Of a stretch of 32,881 nucleotides of DNA, positions 31,313 to 32,881 are shown piece by piece. Where the stretch lies: positions 370,829 through 403,709 of the forward strand of contig JAKAGM010000001.1 in NCBI GenBank assembly GCA_021815445.1. The letters are read 5' to 3'. Origin of the DNA: a bacterium (lineage in GTDB: Bacteria; Patescibacteriota; Patescibacteriia; UBA10025). A program made the translations under genes and the position numbers. Each line of letters begins with the position of its first letter. Position 1 is the stretch's first letter. The notes beneath the pieces were generated by a model that was not told the origin of the DNA, searched no databases, and worked only from the letters and a program-made list of their open reading frames with translations.

Positions 31313-31596
31313 TGCGGTACAGAAGATGTAATGCGCGATATTTCCGTTTCAACGAGCGGACCGCTATATTCTCCCGCGTGCGCGGAGGCGCCTTCATAAC
31401 TTGGAGCCTTGGCATCAAGATGCAGGTTGAGGGAAACTTCGTCCCCATGTTCCTCGATATAGACATGGAACCGGGGAAATCTTTCTCCCCTGTTCAGACG
31501 ACGCTCATAACTCGCGTCGTTGCCGGGGTGGTACCCAAGCCGGGTAAAAAAAACACGGACATTCCCGAGCTTGTACCTGTTGAAATTAGCGCGCAT
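31309..31596 (-). CDS. Conserved small protein of unknown function (95 aa)
   Basis: This 95-residue protein is soluble and rich in His and aromatic residues: RLGYHPGNDASYERRLNRG, then RFHVYIEEHGDEVSLNLHLD, then AHAGEYSGPLVETEI. The pattern resembles an uncharacterised family that I associate with CPR genomes, but I cannot name a domain. It overlaps the acyl-CoA synthetase gene by 11 bp and the Nudix gene by 4 bp, so all three are translated from one mRNA. No catalytic motif is obvious. Confidence 0.8.
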   Translation of the reverse strand: MRANFNRYKLGNVRVFFTRLGYHPGNDASYERRLNRGERFPRFHVYIEEHGDEVSLNLHLDAKAPSYEGASAHAGEYSGPLVETEISRITSSVPQ

Positions 31597-32881
31597 GAGG
31601 GTACGGGGAAATAATCATCCGTGCGTCGACTACTTGGGCGTCAGACTGAGTCAACATCACCGGATTGCAGTCTAGGGAAGACACTTCAGGATGTTTCGCA
31701 ATGAACTGAGAAATGCCGGCAAGCGTACGTTCAAGCGAATGCAGCGCATATGTTTTTCCGCGGGTGCCTTGGAGGATAGGCCAGAGCGCGCTTTGCTTAA
31801 TGAGCGAACGGGCCTGGAGCGAAGTAAGCGGTGCCGGCGCGTAAACTACGGCGTGGAGTTTTTCGACGAAGATTCCGCCGAGCCCGAAAAGGATCATAGG
31901 TCCAAAATCCGGGACATGCACGCCGCCGACAAATACCTCGAGCGCTCCGAGAATGTGCGGCTGGACGAAAATGCCCTCACTCCTGCCCTCAAACTTCCGC
32001 CCGAAATGCTTAAGAAAATCTCTCGCTGTTTTTTCTGCGGCCGCCTCGCTGTGGACATCCACGACGACGCCTTTTACATCGGTCTTATGAAGCGCGTGCC
32101 GGCTGATGACTTTCATGACAACGGGAAAACCGAGTTTTCTTGCCGCAGCAACTGCAGCCGGGATACTATGGACGACCTTTCCCGGCGGGATAGAAACGCC
32201 GTACTTTGCCAGGAGAGATAAAGCATTCTGACCGAGGATGGAGCCGGTCAGGGAACGCAATGGCGCGTGGGATGCGGGAACCGCCGAAAGGATTTGCGGC
32301 TTGATTTTTTTCCACATGAGCACGCGGGCTAGCGCCCCTACGGCGCTCTCGGGAAATGAAAAAATCGGCAGATGCCGCGATTGTAGATAGCGGATGCTTT
32401 CCTGCACGCTTGTGCCCCCAAGGAACGAGCAATACACCGGTTTCGAGGTAGCGCGCTGAACCCTGTCGATGCCACGGGCTATTGCCATACTGTCAGTCAT
32501 CTGCTGATGTGTCAGGATTGCGACAACAACGTCGACATGCCCGTCCCTGACGACTGCCTGAAGCGCTTTCTGGTACCGTTCCGGCGTGGCGTCGCCGACA
32601 ACATCAACGGGATTATGAAGCGCCGCGGCTGCGGGAAGGGATGAACGGAGTTTAGCGAGGGTCCCGGGCATCAGTGCCGACATTTCCAAACCTGCCCTTC
32701 CTACGGCATCCGTCGCGAGAATCCCGGGTCCGCCGGCATTGGTCACGACGGCCACCCTCGGGCCGAGCGGACGTTTCATGTGCGAAAACGCCCGGGCCAG
32801 ATCAAACCATTCTTCTATCGTATCGACGACAAGGCATCCCGCCGATCTCAGCGCCGCGACTGTGGCGCTTCCCGAGGATAC
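31586..32881 (-). CDS. ADP-forming acyl-CoA (acetyl-CoA) synthetase, 5' end off window
   Basis: The frame is open from 31586 to the right edge, giving 431 visible residues without a start. The first part is the end of the alpha-type ligase domains (TNAGGPGILATDAVGRAGLE, HNPVDVVGDATPERY). The second part is the ATP-grasp beta domain (GFPVVMKVISRHALHKTDVK with the phospho-acceptor-adjacent His, then SEGIFVQPHILGALEVFVGG and GPMILFGLGGIFVE). The family converts acyl-CoA, ADP and phosphate to acid, CoA and ATP, giving substrate-level phosphorylation in fermenters. It complements the 2-oxoacid:ferredoxin oxidoreductase next door. The upstream CoA-binding domain is outside the window. Confidence 0.93.
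   Translation of the reverse strand, partial: VSSGSATVAALRSAGCLVVDTIEEWFDLARAFSHMKRPLGPRVAVVTNAGGPGILATDAVGRAGLEMSALMPGTLAKLRSSLPAAAALHNPVDVVGDATPERYQKALQAVVRDGHVDVVVAILTHQQMTDSMAIARGIDRVQRATSKPVYCSFLGGTSVQESIRYLQSRHLPIFSFPESAVGALARVLMWKKIKPQILSAVPASHAPLRSLTGSILGQNALSLLAKYGVSIPPGKVVHSIPAAVAAARKLGFPVVMKVISRHALHKTDVKGVVVDVHSEAAAEKTARDFLKHFGRKFEGRSEGIFVQPHILGALEVFVGGVHVPDFGPMILFGLGGIFVEKLHAVVYAPAPLTSLQARSLIKQSALWPILQGTRGKTYALHSLERTLAGISQFIAKHPEVSSLDCNPVMLTQSDAQVVDARMIISPYPHAR

Overview
The window reads as chromosome of a small fermentative bacterium, most likely a member of the Candidate Phyla Radiation (Patescibacteria). That placement is an inference from gene content: a DUF4012 protein in an exopolysaccharide operon, a minimal fermentative energy module, many 4-bp ATGA gene overlaps, and backbone genes that mostly start without a Shine-Dalgarno (SD) sequence. 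TGA acts as a normal stop codon. Nearly every gene lies on the minus strand.

From left to right, positions 1-4070 hold an envelope cluster: a subtilase cut by the window edge, a PDZ protein whose HtrA-like protease domain has lost its catalytic triad, a polytopic membrane protein and a bacterial PH-domain protein. A 33-residue membrane peptide (4076-4177, plus strand) precedes murJ-lepA (4184-7662).

Positions 7.7-13.9 kb are an accessory block unlike its surroundings. At least seven small minus-strand genes, mostly encoding predicted membrane or secreted orphan proteins plus one pentapeptide-repeat protein, are separated by six copies of one two-part module. Each module is a terminator hairpin whose U-rich tail forms the 5' arm of a second, two-tier hairpin, followed by a leader and usually a strong GGAGG-type SD. 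The stems of the second hairpin change sequence but stay paired. The left flank has palindromes and a 134-nt element ending like a tRNA 3' half with CCA. The right flank has a candidate ~210-nt RNA with its own promoter and terminator. This block is the best candidate for an undescribed system.

Positions 13.9-21.7 kb are a seven-gene exopolysaccharide operon: a polyprenyl-phosphate sugar transferase, a GT4 glycosyltransferase, a Wzz-like protein, two more GT4 enzymes and a DUF4012 protein. It lies just downstream of an unusually long RNase P RNA gene (21724-22360).

Positions 22.5-27.1 kb are a recJ operon: recJ, a membrane-fused spermidine-synthase-like protein, RNase HI and an alpha/beta hydrolase. 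Positions 27.2-32.9 kb carry a 2-oxoacid:ferredoxin oxidoreductase (alpha then beta) with a PfkB kinase, and an ADP-forming acyl-CoA synthetase (cut by the right edge) with a small conserved protein and a Nudix hydrolase. Together the oxidoreductase and ADP-forming synthetase could turn a 2-oxoacid into a carboxylic acid plus ATP and reduced ferredoxin.
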